This document shows, piece after piece, positions 52,073-63,300 of a stretch of 64,000 nt of DNA (position 1 is its first letter; the number at the start of each line of letters is the position of its first letter). Under the pieces are notes generated by a model that was not told the DNA's origin, did no database searches, and saw nothing but the letters and a program-made list of their open reading frames with translations. A program made the translations under genes and the position numbers. The DNA comes from CAYLPJ01 sp964385465 (GTDB taxonomy: Bacteria > Planctomycetota > Phycisphaerae > SM23-33): positions 1-64,000 of the forward strand of contig CAYLPJ010000028.1 of the NCBI GenBank assembly GCA_964385465.1. The letters run 5' to 3'.

Positions 52073-53799
52073 GCTTTTCCCGCATCGCCGCCGCGCTGCT
52101 GGCCCTGGCCGCCTGCGCCCCCGGCGCCGGCGCCCAGACTACGCGGCGCGTCCTCGCCGGCTCCGACGACGGCGTCTGGCTGCTGGAGTTCGACTCCCGG
52201 GGCTCGACCTTCGACATCGCCCTCCGCCCGGCCGACGAGGACTGGCAGTGGCTGCACCGCGAGATGACCGGCCGGCCCGCACTGGCCGCCGCCGGGGGCG
52301 ACCGCCTGCACGTGTTCTTCGACGACCCCTTCGGGCACCTGCTCTGCGACGCGACCGGCACGGACCCCTGGCTGGCCCCGCCGTCGGGCAACCCCCGCTG
52401 GCCCGGCGATGCCGCGCCGCTGGCGGTCGCCGAGTCGCTCGACGCCAACGGCCGACCCGACTACGGCGTCCTCGCCGTCGTCCCCCTGGCCCCGCCGACG
52501 CCCGCGACCCGCACCGCACCCGCGCCGTCGACGACCGTTCCGGCCGCGACCGCCCCGGCGATCGCGCTGACCACGGCCCCGGCCCGCCCGGCGGGGAAGC
52601 TGGCGCTGTTCCGCCATGCCGGCGCGACCTGGGAGCACGTCGCCGATTGTCCCGAGCTGCCCCGCGGGCCGGGGACGCGCCTCCTGCTCGCCGATACCGG
52701 CCGGGCCGTGTACCTGGCCTCCTCCGACGCCGGCGAGAGGGGCAATCGGATCTTCCGGTGGGACGCGTCGGGCTGGCAGCGGCTGGACCTGATCGGCTCG
52801 CCGGCGTCGGCGCCGATCCGTGGCCTGGTGGGCATCGGCGGGCAGCTCGTGGTCGTGCTCTCCCATCCGTCCGACGCCAACGAGGCCGGCGACGAACTGC
52901 TGCTGGCGGTCTACGACGACCGGCAGCGCGTCTTCGCCATCCAGCCGGCGCGGCGGGGGGATGCCGTGGCGACCTGGCCGGCCGACGCGCCGCCGTCGGT
53001 GGCGCGGTTCGGCAAACAGGTGGCGATGCTCTGGCAGGCCGACGGGGCGGTCCGCTTCGCCACGTGCATGCCCCGCGTCGGGCAACTGGTGGACAAGGGG
53101 CCGGTCGCCTTCGACGCCCCCGTCGGCGACGACGGCGAGGAACTGCTGAACCTCTTCATGTGGGCGCTGCTGATCGCCGTGCTTATCCCCATGATCGCCC
53201 TGCGCCCGCGGACGCGCCCCGAGCCGTTCTCGCTGCCCGAGGCCGCCCGCACCGGCCCGCTGCTCAAGCGGCTGATTGCCTTCCTGATCGACCTGGCGCC
53301 CGTGGTGGTGCTGGTCTCGTTCGTCTACTCCGTCAGCCCCTGGGCCATGCCCGAGGAGGAGATGCGCCGCCTCTACGACCGCCTGCGACGCGGCGACGAG
53401 GTCCGCATCCCCGTCGCCATGGCTGCCTCCTACGTGGCCATGCTCGTCCTGTTCGTCGCCTACTGCACCGTCGCGGAGATCCGCTACGGCAAGACGCCGG
53501 GCAAGCGACTGATGAAGCTTCGCGTTGTCGGCCACAAGGGCGCCGCCCCGACGCCGCGGGCCTGCCTGCTTCGCAACCTGCTGAAGGTCATGGAACTGGT
53601 CGCCCTCCGCGCGCCGCTGTTGCTGGTGCTGGTCCTGCTGATCCCGCTGTTCACCCGCTACCGCCAGCGATTCGGCGACCTCGTCGGACGCACCGCGGTC
53701 GTCGACGCCCGGTTCGAGTTCCCCGAGCCCGACGAGGGGCAGGAGGGACAGGCCGACGCCGGCGACGCGACCGATACAGCGGACGACGAGCCGCGGTAG
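52069..53799 (+). CDS. RDD family membrane protein with large N-terminal exported domain
   Basis: A 576-aa protein. The GTG at 52069 overlaps the upstream TGA (GTGA) and is served by a strong AAGGAGG nine bases before it. A signal-like N-terminus (IAAALLALAACAPGAGA) is followed by about 330 residues of beta-rich repeats with WLLEFDSRG, LLLADTGRAVYLASS and LLLAVYDDRQRVF, which suggest a propeller. After a first membrane helix (LFMWALLIAVLIPMIAL) comes the RDD domain with KRLIAFLIDLAPVVVLV and RYGKTPGKRLMKLRVV. RDD proteins are poorly understood, with transport roles proposed for some. Confidence 0.85.
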   Translation: MSFSRIAAALLALAACAPGAGAQTTRRVLAGSDDGVWLLEFDSRGSTFDIALRPADEDWQWLHREMTGRPALAAAGGDRLHVFFDDPFGHLLCDATGTDPWLAPPSGNPRWPGDAAPLAVAESLDANGRPDYGVLAVVPLAPPTPATRTAPAPSTTVPAATAPAIALTTAPARPAGKLALFRHAGATWEHVADCPELPRGPGTRLLLADTGRAVYLASSDAGERGNRIFRWDASGWQRLDLIGSPASAPIRGLVGIGGQLVVVLSHPSDANEAGDELLLAVYDDRQRVFAIQPARRGDAVATWPADAPPSVARFGKQVAMLWQADGAVRFATCMPRVGQLVDKGPVAFDAPVGDDGEELLNLFMWALLIAVLIPMIALRPRTRPEPFSLPEAARTGPLLKRLIAFLIDLAPVVVLVSFVYSVSPWAMPEEEMRRLYDRLRRGDEVRIPVAMAASYVAMLVLFVAYCTVAEIRYGKTPGKRLMKLRVVGHKGAAPTPRACLLRNLLKVMELVALRAPLLLVLVLLIPLFTRYRQRFGDLVGRTAVVDARFEFPEPDEGQEGQADAGDATDTADDEPR

Positions 53800-53865
53800 G
53801 CGCAGCAGGCGGGAATTCGACGGAGACGGGCGCTGCATTCGGGGGTTGGAAAGGGCAGGAAGGGA

Positions 53866-53914
53866 GGCGGGCGCCGGGGGGTGACGGCTCGTGCCGGCCG
53901 GGGGCGCTCCCGCC
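53866..53914 (+). terminator. Imperfect GC hairpin after the RDD gene
   Basis: GGCGGGCGCC (53866-53875) pairs with GGCGCTCCCGCC (53903-53914) with a 2-nt bulge. A second, smaller candidate follows at 53932-53951. Confidence 0.35.
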
Positions 53915-53931
53915 GAGCTCACCGATCCCCG

Positions 53932-53951
53932 CGGGCGTCGCCCGGGCTTTT
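53932..53951 (+). terminator. Short intrinsic terminator candidate
   Basis: CGGGC-GTC-GCCCG (53932-53944) followed by GGCTTTT. It is the only hairpin in this gap with a T-run. Confidence 0.4.
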
Positions 53952-53955
53952 CGGT

Positions 53956-53981
53956 AGACAACCCATGCGCGTGCGTTGTCT
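53956..53981. promoter_or_regulatory. Inverted repeat AGACAAC-N12-GTTGTCT
   Basis: Perfect 7-bp arms at 53956-53962 and 53975-53981. It could be an operator or a small hairpin. It lies 264 bp before the -35 box of the next gene, so a link is uncertain. The rest of 53982-54219 shows nothing I can name. Confidence 0.3.
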
Positions 53982-54219
53982 GTATGGACGGACCCGCGGC
54001 GCCGGGAACGGGAACGTCGGCCCTGCCGGGCAAAACAGAAAATCGATGGAAAGCGGGAACCGTCGGCTGCGTTCGACATCTAACGCAAAAGCGGCCCGTA
54101 TGCCGCGGCCGGCCCGGCCGGCTCGCCGCGCCAGGCCGGTTCGTTGCCGGTCGGGATAAGTGTGCGAGCCATGGCATCTTAGCGGGCGCGTGCCCAACAG
54201 GAGGCCTGTGGAAATCGCT

Positions 54220-54249
54220 TTGACACCCCCATGAGGGCCAAGTAGAATC
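54220..54249 (+). promoter_or_regulatory. Sigma70-type promoter of the third LEPR-type gene
   Basis: TTGACA at 54220-54225 (6 of 6), an 18-base spacer, TAGAAT at 54244-54249 (5 of 6). It predicts a leader of about 95 nt. Confidence 0.6.
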
Positions 54250-54258
54250 TCCGCAGCG

Positions 54259-54284
54259 GCGCGCGGTTCACAGGCGGCGCGCCC
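54259..54284 (+). promoter_or_regulatory. Hairpin at the start of the predicted 5' leader
   Basis: GGCGCGC (54259-54265) pairs with GCGCGCC (54278-54284) around a 12-nt loop, only about 10 nt after the -10 box. It would sit at the very 5' end of the mRNA, as stabilising leader hairpins do. Confidence 0.4.
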
Positions 54285-54350
54285 CGGCGGTATCCCTACA
54301 TCCATACGCCGTGACGGCAATGACTTACAGGAAGTCAACGGGAGTCTGAC

Positions 54351-57300
54351 ATGTCAAGTTTCTTCGAGACGCCGAGTGGCCCGGAATTCGTCCCCAGCTT
54401 CGAGCCGCTGGAGGAGCGTCTGCTGCTGACGACGATTCGCGGCGGCGAGTTCTTCGTCTACGAGAACAGCCAGAACGAGGCCGTCCGTATCAGCCTGATC
54501 GGCGATCGGGAGGATGCAGTTGAGGTCTTTGCCGATCATGCGCACTTCGGCGTCGTCGATCTGCCCGGTTTCTACAACGGCGACCCCACCGATGTGGTCA
54601 CCTGGCCGGCCGGAGAATCCCCCACGCGCCAGGTCTGGGACGCCAACCACCAGAACTCCTGGTACGTCTGGAACCAGCAGGGCGACACCTACCTCGACCC
54701 CGACGGCTTCCAGGTCTCGACGACCTACGGCGCCCAGGCGGAGATCTTCGCGATCTACGTCGTCAACGCCTCGCCGGACACCCGCCTGTCGATCTCCCGC
54801 GTGATTCCGCCGAACCCGGCCCAGCCGTTCACCTCCGGCGGGGGAGAGGCCTGGTACAACCGCGTCGACCCGTGGTCGGGCAACGTCTTCAACCTCGCCA
54901 CCTTCGACTGGATGTACGAGCCCAACGACGTGACCGACGCCCCGGACAACACCGGCACGGTCATCGTCGGCGCCCGCCACTATCCCCTGGACGACAACCA
55001 GACCCAACTTCGGTGGGTGGGCGTCTACGGCGGGACGGATCCCGGCGGCGACTGCTACGAGACCGGCGTGCCCCAGACGGGCATCTTCCCCGGTACGGCC
55101 GCCTACGGGCCGCTCTACGCGGGCATCAACGTCTCCGACGAGGCCTACCGCCTGGCCTCGCGAACCCCGCTGGGCCGGGACGTCGGCTCGGTGGCCGCCG
55201 ATGACGAGGGCAACGTCTTCGCCGTCGACAGCAGCCCCTTCATCGGCGAACTGATCAACACCAGCACCTCCACGGGCAGCCTCGGCGACGACGTCCAGGC
55301 CATCGCCGTCAACGACCAGGGCACCTCCTACGTGGCGGATCACTCCCGCCAGACCGCCCTGATCAGCACGGGCACCACCGCCGGGGCCGCCAACGCCCTG
55401 GGCAACGACCTCCGCACGCTGGCGGTCTACGACAACGAGTTCTACGCCATCGAGGAGTCCAACAACACGCTGCTCCAGATCCGCCCGGGCAACAACGAGC
55501 CGGTCCGCAGCCTCGGGCGCGTCGTCGACTCGGTCGCCACCGCCAACACGTTCCTCAACTTCATCGCCCTGGAGACCAACCCCCGCGCCGCCGGCGGCGA
55601 GCTGTGGGGCCTGGCGTACGGCTCGGCCGACAATGCCCTCGTGCTGGTCAAGGCCACGATCCCCGGCGGTGTGCGGACGACAGTCCCGTTCGACCGCATC
55701 GCCGTGCTGAACACCCCCGAGGACGGCCCGTGGGGGGCCAACGTGGTCCCGGGCATCACCGCGATGGCCATGCGCGAGAACTCCACGACCGGGCTGCTGG
55801 AGGTCTGGGGCGTCACCGGCGCCAACCAGCTCGTGATGATTAACGCCGGCAGCGGCGAGGTCACCCTCGCCGGCGAGGACCGCGTGACCGGCACGCCGAA
55901 CCCGGCGGACTTCGTCCTCCAGACTACCGGCGGCGGCAATGTCGATACCGTCATCGGCTTGGAGTTCATCGGCGAGACCCTCTACGCCATCACCCGCGAC
56001 GAGCACCTCTACCGCCTCGACACGGCCGCGCTGGCGACGAGCTCGGACATCGCCACCGACCTCGGCGAGACCCAGGCGCCCTTCGCCGAGAGCCTGGCCT
56101 ACAACGCCGCCCAGCCGGCGAGGCTGTTCACCATCACCGAGAACAACGCCGCGTTGCGCCTGGCGGCGATCACCGTCGAGGCCTCGCTGGAGTCCGTCGA
56201 CGCCAACGGCGTCGGGACCATCGTCGGTCCCCTCTGGGACGCCGACGAGGGCACCTTCGCCTACAACGACGTCACCGGCCTGGACTACGCCGTCTACGAC
56301 CCCGACGACCCCGCCAACACCGACGAGTTCCTCTACGGCCTGGCGCGGATCTCCGACCTGGACCCCACCGGCTTGCCCGCGGCTCCCGAGGGCGTATGGA
56401 TCGTCCGGATCAACGAGGGCAACGGACAGGCCACCCGCCTGGCCCGCATCGTCGGCCCGGCAAGCCTGTCCTCGCTGGCCTGGAACGAGCTGAACCAGCA
56501 GTTCTATGCCATCGACCCGGACAACAACCAGCTCTACGTGCTGGACCCGGCCGACATCGACGACCAGGGCACGCCGGATTCCATCGACGACGTCATCGAC
56601 CTGACCGGCCAGACGACCGTGACCACCGGGGGCACGCCGGTCTCGCTGGTCAGCGCCGACTTCGACGGCGATACGCAGGCGGACGTCGCCGTGCTCAACC
56701 AGGCTGACGACACCGTCCAGATCTTCCTGGGCAACGGCGACGGGACGTTCACGGACAGCGGCACGGTGGCCGTCGGCGACGGCGGGGTGCAGATCGTCGC
56801 CGCCCAGCTCAGCGACGACGACGCCTCGACGGTCATCGACGACAGCGACAACCTCGACCTGGTGGTCGTCAACACCGCCGACGGCGACGTGAGCATCCTG
56901 CTGGGCGACGGGGCGGGCGGCTTCGCCTCGGCCGGCGACGTCGCGGCGGGGACGGACCCCTCGGCCGTGGCGGTGGGCGACGTGAACAACGACGGCAACC
57001 CGGACCTGGCGGTCGCCAACGAGGGCGACGACCAGGCCGAGGTGTTCCTGGGCAACGGCAACGGCACGTTCGGGGCCGGCGCGACGTTCGACGTCGCCGG
57101 CGGGCCGACCGGCGTGACGCTGGCGGATGTCGACGGCAACGGCAACCTGGACCTGATCACCGCCAACGGCGACGACGACAGCGTCTCGGTGCTCATGGGC
57201 CGCGGCGACGGGACGTTCATGGAGCACGAGGACTACGGCCCCGAGTCGGTGGCCCTCGGAGACCTCAACGGCGACGGCGACACCGACCTGGTCGTCGCCA

Positions 57301-60300
57301 ACCGCGACGGCAATACCGTCTCGGTCCTGATCGGCGACGGCAGCGGGGCGTTCGCCGGGCGGTGGACCTACGCGACCGGCGCGGCGCCGATGGACGTTCG
57401 CCTGGCGGACATGAACGGCGACGGCGATCTCGACGCCGTCACCGCCAACCAGGGCGGCAACAACATCTCCGTGCTGCTGGGCGACGGCAGCGGCGGCTTC
57501 GGCGCGGCCACCAACACCGCGGTGGGGGCGATGCCGACGGACCTGGACGTCGGGCAGATCGACAACGCCGGCGGGCTGGACGTGGTGGTCGCCAACCGCA
57601 ACGACGACACGGTGACGGTCCTGATCGGCGACGGCGCCGGCGGGTTCAGCGGCTCGGCGACGTACAACGTCGGCGACAGCCCCTCCGACGTCGCCCTGGG
57701 CCTGATGGACGGCGACGCGTTCAACGACATCGTCGTGGCCAACCAGGCCGACGACACCGTCAACGTGCTGGTCAACGACGGCGCCGGCGGGTTCACCGAT
57801 GCCGGCGTGGGCTCGACGTTCTCGGTGACCACCGTCGACGACGGCGTCCAGAGCCCCGTCGGCCTGGCCATCGGAGACGCCGACGACGACGGCACGCTCG
57901 ACGTGGTCACCGCCAACCGCCTCGGCGAGACCATCGCGGTCCTGCTGGGCAGCGGCGACGGCTCGCTGTTCGCCCTCCAGCTCTTCCCCGCCGGCGACAG
58001 CCCCACGGCCCTGGCGCTGGAGGACCTCACCGGCGACGGGGCGCCCGAGGCGCTGGTCACCGACCAGGTCGGCGATTCCGTGCTGGTGCTGATGAACAAC
58101 GGCGACGGCACGTTCACCGCCCCGGCCGCCGACCGGACCTACAACGTGGGCGACAACCCCGCCACGGTCGTGCTGGGCACCGTCGACGGCGGCTCGACCC
58201 TCGACCTGGTCAGCGTCGGGCGCGGCGACGACAGCGCCGGCGTCCGCCTCGGCGAGGGCTCGGGGACCTTCGGCGACCTGATGTCCACCACCCTGGGCAA
58301 CCGCTTCGACGTCGGCGACAACCCCGTCGACGTCGTCGCGGTGGATATGGACGGCGACGGCAACCTGGACGTGCTGACGGCCAACGCCAACGACGGCTCG
58401 ACGCAGGGGACGGTCTCGCTGCTGCTGGGCAACGGGGACGGCACGTTCCAGGCCCAGACGACGCAGTTCACGGACATCGATCCGCAGCAGTTGCTGATCG
58501 ACGACCTCGACGGCGACGGCAACTGGGACATCCTGACGGCCAACGCCGGCAGCGACAGCGTCTCGGCGAGGCTGGGCGGCGGGGACGGGACGTTCGGCGG
58601 GCACCTGGTCTACCCGGTCGGCACGGCGCCGATGTCGGTGGGCCTGGCGGACCTCGACGGCGACGGGCAGATGGACCTGCTGTCGGCCAACAGCGGCGAC
58701 GACACCCTCAGCGTGCTGCTGGGCAACGGCGACGGCTCGTTCGGCGGGGAGCTGCTGCTGGTGGGCAACACCGACCCGTTCGTGGGCATCGAGTGGCTGA
58801 CCAGCCCGGGCGGCGCCCAGGCACTGCTGGGCGTGACGGCCTCGGCGGCGGCGACGCCCCCGACCTTCGACCCGCCGGACAGCAAGCTCTACACCATCGA
58901 CTGGACCTCCGGCACGGTGACCGAGCTGGACGACGTGAACCGCTACTCGCCCTACGAGCAGCCGCACATCGCCAGCCTGACCAGCCTGGCCTATTCGCCG
59001 CTTCAGCCGGGCTACCTGTGGACCACCGACCGGGTGATCGGCTACTACGACTCGTACGGCAACTACATCGACGACGCCCGCGTCTTCATCCAGATCGACG
59101 ACAACGGCAACGAGATCCCGCACCTGGACACCCAGGACGGCGATGTGCTCATCGAACGCGACATGGGCTACCGCCTCAGCCGCATCCGCCTGTCCTCGGC
59201 CCTGATGAACTCCAACGGGCAGGGCGACGTGGACGTCCAGTCCATCCTCTTCGACAGCGACCAGGGCACGCACCCGTTCTGGATCTACGACGACGTCTAC
59301 GCCCTCGACCGGGCGCCCGACGGCACGCTCTATGCCGTCGCCAAGGCACGCAGCCTCAACCCCACGACCGACCCGGTGGACCCCGGCGACCCGGCCGCGA
59401 CGACCAAGACGTGGCTGGTCTCCATCGATACGACCTTCTCCCTGTTCAGCGTGGACGTGGTCACCCGTCTTGCCGAGCTGCCGGCCGGCTACGAGGACGT
59501 TACGACCATCGCCTTCAGCGGCGACGGCACGCTGTACGGCGTGCAGGACGTTGTCGGCGGCGACCGGTTGTTCACGTTCGACCAGGCCGGCGGGACGTTC
59601 ACCGGCGCGGTGACGGACATCGGCCTGGTCAGCGACGCGTTGATGAACCCGCTGGACCTGACGGGCATGGACTTCCAGCCGGACTACGTCTCGGCCCTGC
59701 CGGGCTACGGGGACGGCACGTTCGGGATGCGGTTCGAGCTGGCCACCGGCAACGGCCCCTACCTCGCGCCGCTGGTGGACCTCAACGGCGACGGCCGCGT
59801 GGACCTCGTCACGACCAACGAGTTCGACGACACGTTCTCGGTGATCCTCAGCAACCCGTTCTCCTCGACGGCCTATCTGGATCCGGTGGTCTACACCGTC
59901 GGCGACGCGCCGGTCTCGGCGGACTTCGGCAAGTTCAACGACGACGACCCGCTGGACATCGTGATCGCCAACCGCGACGACGACAGCGTGACGGTGATCT
60001 TCGGCGGCGGCAACGGCACGTTCCAGGCCGTCGAGTCCGCCCCCGCGGACGTCCTGACCGCCCAGCTCAACGACGACGACGATGACGGCGACATCGACGC
60101 CGACGACATCCCCGACATCATCACCGTCAGCGCCGTCGACAGCACGCTGACCGTGCTGCTGGGCCAGGCCGGCGGCACCTACGACGGGGCCCGGTCAATC
60201 TACGACGTGGGCACTTCGCCGCGAACGCTGCTGATGGGCCAGCTCAACGACGACAACGACGACGGGCTGGTCAACAGCGACGACTGGATTGACGCGATCA

Positions 60301-63300
60301 CCGTCAACGCCCTCGACGACACGATCTCCGTGCTGCTGGGCAACGGCAACGGGACGTTCGCGTTCCCGACCACCTACGACACCGGCGCCGTGCCCTTCGA
60401 CGGCGAACTCGTCGAAGTCAACGGCGACGGCGACCTCGACGTGGTCGTCGTCAACGCCCTCGACAACACCGCCACCGTCCTGCTCGGCGACGGCGACGGG
60501 GGCTTCGCCGAGCTGATCCAGGCCCAGCCGCCCACGGTCGGGCTGGCGCCGACCTCGCTGGACATGGCCGACCTCAACGGCGACGGCAACCTCGACATCG
60601 CCGCCGGCAACATGCTCGGGACCGTGACGGTGATCTTCGGCCTCGGCGACGGGACCTTCGACGCCACCACCACGGCGACCTACGACGTCGGCAGCAATCC
60701 CCGCGACGTCACCCTGGTCAACCTCAACGACGACAACGGCGACGGCTTTGTCAACGCCGGCGACGTCCTCGACCTGGTGGTGGGCAACTACGTCGACAAC
60801 GAGGTCAGCGTGCTGCTGGGCAACGCCGACGGGACGTTCGATCCGGAGACGACCTTCGCCGCCGGCACCGGCCCGACGTCCGTCACGCCGGCGTCCCTCA
60901 ACACCGACACCGACGACTTCATCGACCTCGTCGTCACCAACGGCGTCACCGGCGAGGCCAGCGTGCTGACCGGCAACGGCGACGGGACCTTCAACGCCCC
61001 GACGGCCTATACCGTCGGCGCCGGGCCCGTCCAGGCGATCCTCAGCAACGTCTCGGGGACCGCCACCGCCGACCTGATCGTCGCCAACGAGACCGACGCG
61101 ACCTTGAGCATCCTCGAGGGCAGCACCGACGGCACGTTCGGGCTCCAGACCGTCTACGACGCCGGCGCGGTCGGCACGACCTACAACAACGTGGGCAACG
61201 ATCCCTCGGCCGTCGTCGTCGGCGACGTCAACGGCGACACGATCGAGGACATCGTCGTCGCCAACAGCAACCTCGACGACACGCCCGGCGAAGACACCGT
61301 GGCGGTGCTGATCGGCAACCCCGACGGCACGTTCAACGCGCCGGTGAGCTACGCCGTCGGCGACCGCCCGGTCGCGGTGGTCCTGGGCGACTTCAACCTC
61401 GACGGCTGGCTGGACATCGCTACCGCCAACAACACCGCCGACACCGTCTCGATCCTGCTGGGCAACGGCGACGGGACCTTCGCCGCCCACGTGCCCTACG
61501 CCGCGGGGGACCAGCCGGTGGACTTGGCGCTCGGCGACCTGAACTCCGACGACGTGCTGGACCTGGTCGTCGCCAACTACGGCGACGGGAACGTCCAGTT
61601 CATGCTGGGGGCGGAGGACGGCACGTTCGCGGCAAGGCAGACGCTGATCGTCACCGGCGCGCCGCAGTCGGTGGAGCTGGCGGACCTCGACGGCGACGGC
61701 GACCTGGATATCGTCGCCGTCAGCGAGGAAGCCAACGCCGCCAGCGTCTTCCTGGGCAAGGGCGACGGGTTCTTCTCGGGCAACCACCAGTACGCCATCG
61801 AGAACGGCCCGCGGAGCGTCCGCATCGGAGACATGAACAGCGACGGCGCCCTCGAGATCGTCACCGGCAGCCTGGACGACCGTTTCTTCGGCGCCACCGC
61901 CGACCTGCTGTACGAGATCGACCCGGCCACGGCGATCCTCACCGAGGTCGACGACGGCGCGCTGGCCCTGTCCGGGACCGTCACCGGCCTGGGCAGCAAC
62001 CCGCTGGACTCCACCTTCATGTGGGGCACCGGGCAGTTCGGCAGCGGGAACATTCAGAACTACTACCTGCTGAAGATCTTCAACTCCGCCGACTCGGCCA
62101 TCCAGGACATGGGCACCATCCGCGTCAGCGGCACGGTGGCCGGGCGGATGTGGACGGCGGGGAACATGGGCCTGATCGACATCGGCTTCAACTGGGCCGA
62201 CACCCGCGTCGGGCGGAACCTCGACTGGATGGTCATGCGCCAGGGTGGCGGCGGGCGCGTTGTCGGGACGTCCGTCTACCTGCCCTACGCCTCGACGATC
62301 AAGGTCGGCGGGACGCTCAACTACGTCCGGACGATGGGCGGGACGCTGTACTCGTCGATCAACGTGGACAACGACGCCGACGTCTTCCCCATGGGCCTGA
62401 CCTTCAGCGAGCGGGAAACGTACGTCACCACGGAGGCGGCGTGGCACTACTACTGGATCCAGGGCCAGTTCCCGCGCCTGCCCGGGAGCCTCGGCGGCCT
62501 GGAGAACAACGCGCCCGAGTCCGCCCAGTTCATCAACCATCCGACCGGGACGGGGACCTACTACGGCTCGCTGTCGACCCTGGAGGAGACCCAGACGCTG
62601 CCGGAGGAGATCCCCGGGCTCGAGGGAACCAGCTACTTCATCGATTACGTCGCCATCCCGATGGAGGCCGGCCAGCGGGTCACCCTCCAGGGCTGGTTCC
62701 TCCTGGGGGTTGTCTGGGTGCCCTTCTACTACTCCGGCAACACGGCCGGGGGCATCAAGGCCCACATGTTCGACTCCCAGGGGCGCTGGGTCGCCGGCAA
62801 CGGCTACGAGATGAACGACGACTACGGCGTCGGCAGCCGCTACGTCTACGACTCCGCCGAACTGATCGACGAGCAGAAGCCCCTGGACTTCGTCGCCCGC
62901 GAGGCGGACATCTACTACCTCGCCGTCATCGCGCCGACGGCACCGTGGATCTACAAGCTCGAGATCGACACCATGCCCGGGGCCGCCCTCGGCGCGGTGG
63001 ACATCGAGGGCGACTACATGGGCACGCTTCAGGCCTTCGCGGCCGACAACCTGCCCACGATGAGCGAGGCCAGCCCGCTGGGGCACTACATCAGCAACCC
63101 GTTCAGCCCGGACGACATTGTCGTCGAGGAGAGCGGGAACCTCGGCGCGATACGCGTGGCCGGGCTGTTCGGGGACGGGACGACCTTCCTGCCGAGCGTG
63201 CACACCATCGGCGGCGGGGGCGACCTGTTCGCCCTCGAGGGCGGGACCGTCGCCGGCGTGACCGTCAAGGCCGAGGGCTCCATCGGCCGGCTTGCCTCGT

